From JACPRB01 sp964468745 (lineage in GTDB: Bacteria > Planctomycetota > MHYJ01 > JACPRB01), in the NCBI GenBank assembly GCA_964468745.1, contig CAYXVY010000030.1, positions 1 through 5,648 of the forward strand: a stretch of 5,648 nt of DNA. Reading direction: 5' to 3'. Shown here in pieces: positions 5,491 to 5,648 of the stretch (its first letter is position 1; every line of letters starts with the position of its first letter). The notes below the pieces were generated by a model. The model was not told the origin of the DNA, searched no databases, and saw nothing but the letters and a program-made list of their open reading frames with translations. The position numbers and the translations under genes were made by a program.

Positions 5491-5648
5491 TACGCGGTCT
5501 GCGGAGACGACGGGGCCCGAGTAGCTGGGACCGAGGGGGACGCGCCAGAGGGGCGGGAGCGCATCGCCCGCCAAGCGGTCGGGCCATTCCGGCTGGCCCG
5601 TGACGAGACCGTCTCGCGAGGGACCTCTCCACTGCGGCCAGTCGGTCG
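5473..5648 (-). pseudogene. PQQ-binding-like beta-propeller protein, fragment broken at its 3' side
   Basis: The minus strand is open from the right window edge to a TGA at 5473-5475; the visible codons from 5646 downwards give 57 residues. The first 52 have the hallmark opening of PQQ-like/BamB-like beta-propeller proteins: 'DWPQWRGPSRDG', then 'PLWRVPLGPSYSGPVVSADRV'. In intact relatives this is followed by several hundred residues of 'W-x-x-x-G' propeller blades, and it comes just after a signal peptide. Here similarity ends at about 5491 and the frame stops six codons later, so the gene is truncated by a rearrangement. Its start codon and any signal peptide lie beyond the window. The family is abundant in Acidobacteriota and Planctomycetota, mostly exported quinoprotein-like proteins. 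The absence of an internal ATG makes it easy to overlook. A frameshift rather than a break is possible, but the other two minus frames show no propeller continuation to about 5450. Confidence 0.7.

Noticed and set aside
5450..5632. 60-codon minus-strand open frame with an ATG
   Set aside because: It overlaps the propeller remnant in a different frame; the remnant's frame carries the recognisable motif, this one does not.

Overview
The window is a GC-rich bacterial chromosome segment. No single marker settles the taxonomy. The combination of a PQQ-type 'DWPQWRGP' beta-propeller remnant, an intergenic palindrome built from repeated 'GCAGAG' words, an IS91-type element and a dehydrogenase-first beta-oxidation fusion best suits a soil or environmental Acidobacteriota-like (Vicinamibacteria-like) genome. 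Planctomycetota or Gemmatimonadota remain possible. This placement is inference.

Left part (1-839, + strand): the C-terminal half of a FabL-like enoyl-ACP reductase of the divergent SDR type (Tyr-x6-Lys active site) is followed two bases later by a small protein of unknown function. The gap at 840-1187 is almost filled by a 250-bp palindromic element. Its centre is a 33-bp stem with one mismatch. It is flanked by two matched 8-bp side hairpins and nested outer stems, so it could fold as a cloverleaf.

Middle (1188-3520, + strand): a two-gene lipid operon. The first gene is a 670-residue fusion of 3-hydroxyacyl-CoA dehydrogenase (N-terminal) and enoyl-CoA hydratase (C-terminal). The second is a 107-residue hotdog-fold protein whose start overlaps the fusion's stop by four bases (ATGA). 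The fusion would hydrate enoyl-CoA and oxidise the 3-hydroxyacyl-CoA. The hotdog protein could hydrolyse or bind an acyl-CoA. With the upstream reductase, this is a fatty-acid metabolism neighbourhood. Two normally conserved asparagines of the dehydrogenase active site are replaced (Phe154, Asp201).

Right part (3521-5648): an IS91-like single-strand (HUH) transposase gene, 3702-5255. It is interrupted by one in-frame TGA exactly where the N-terminal zinc finger should have a cysteine, while the remaining 438 codons stay open. It also carries about 20 extra codons that look like an inserted small repeat. Beyond it lies a gene-poor stretch and then, on the minus strand, the broken-off end of a PQQ-like beta-propeller gene entering from the right edge. 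A diverged partial copy of that gene's 'RGPSRDG' region may lie closer to the transposase. The right third therefore reads as a decaying insertion hotspot next to an intact metabolic operon.
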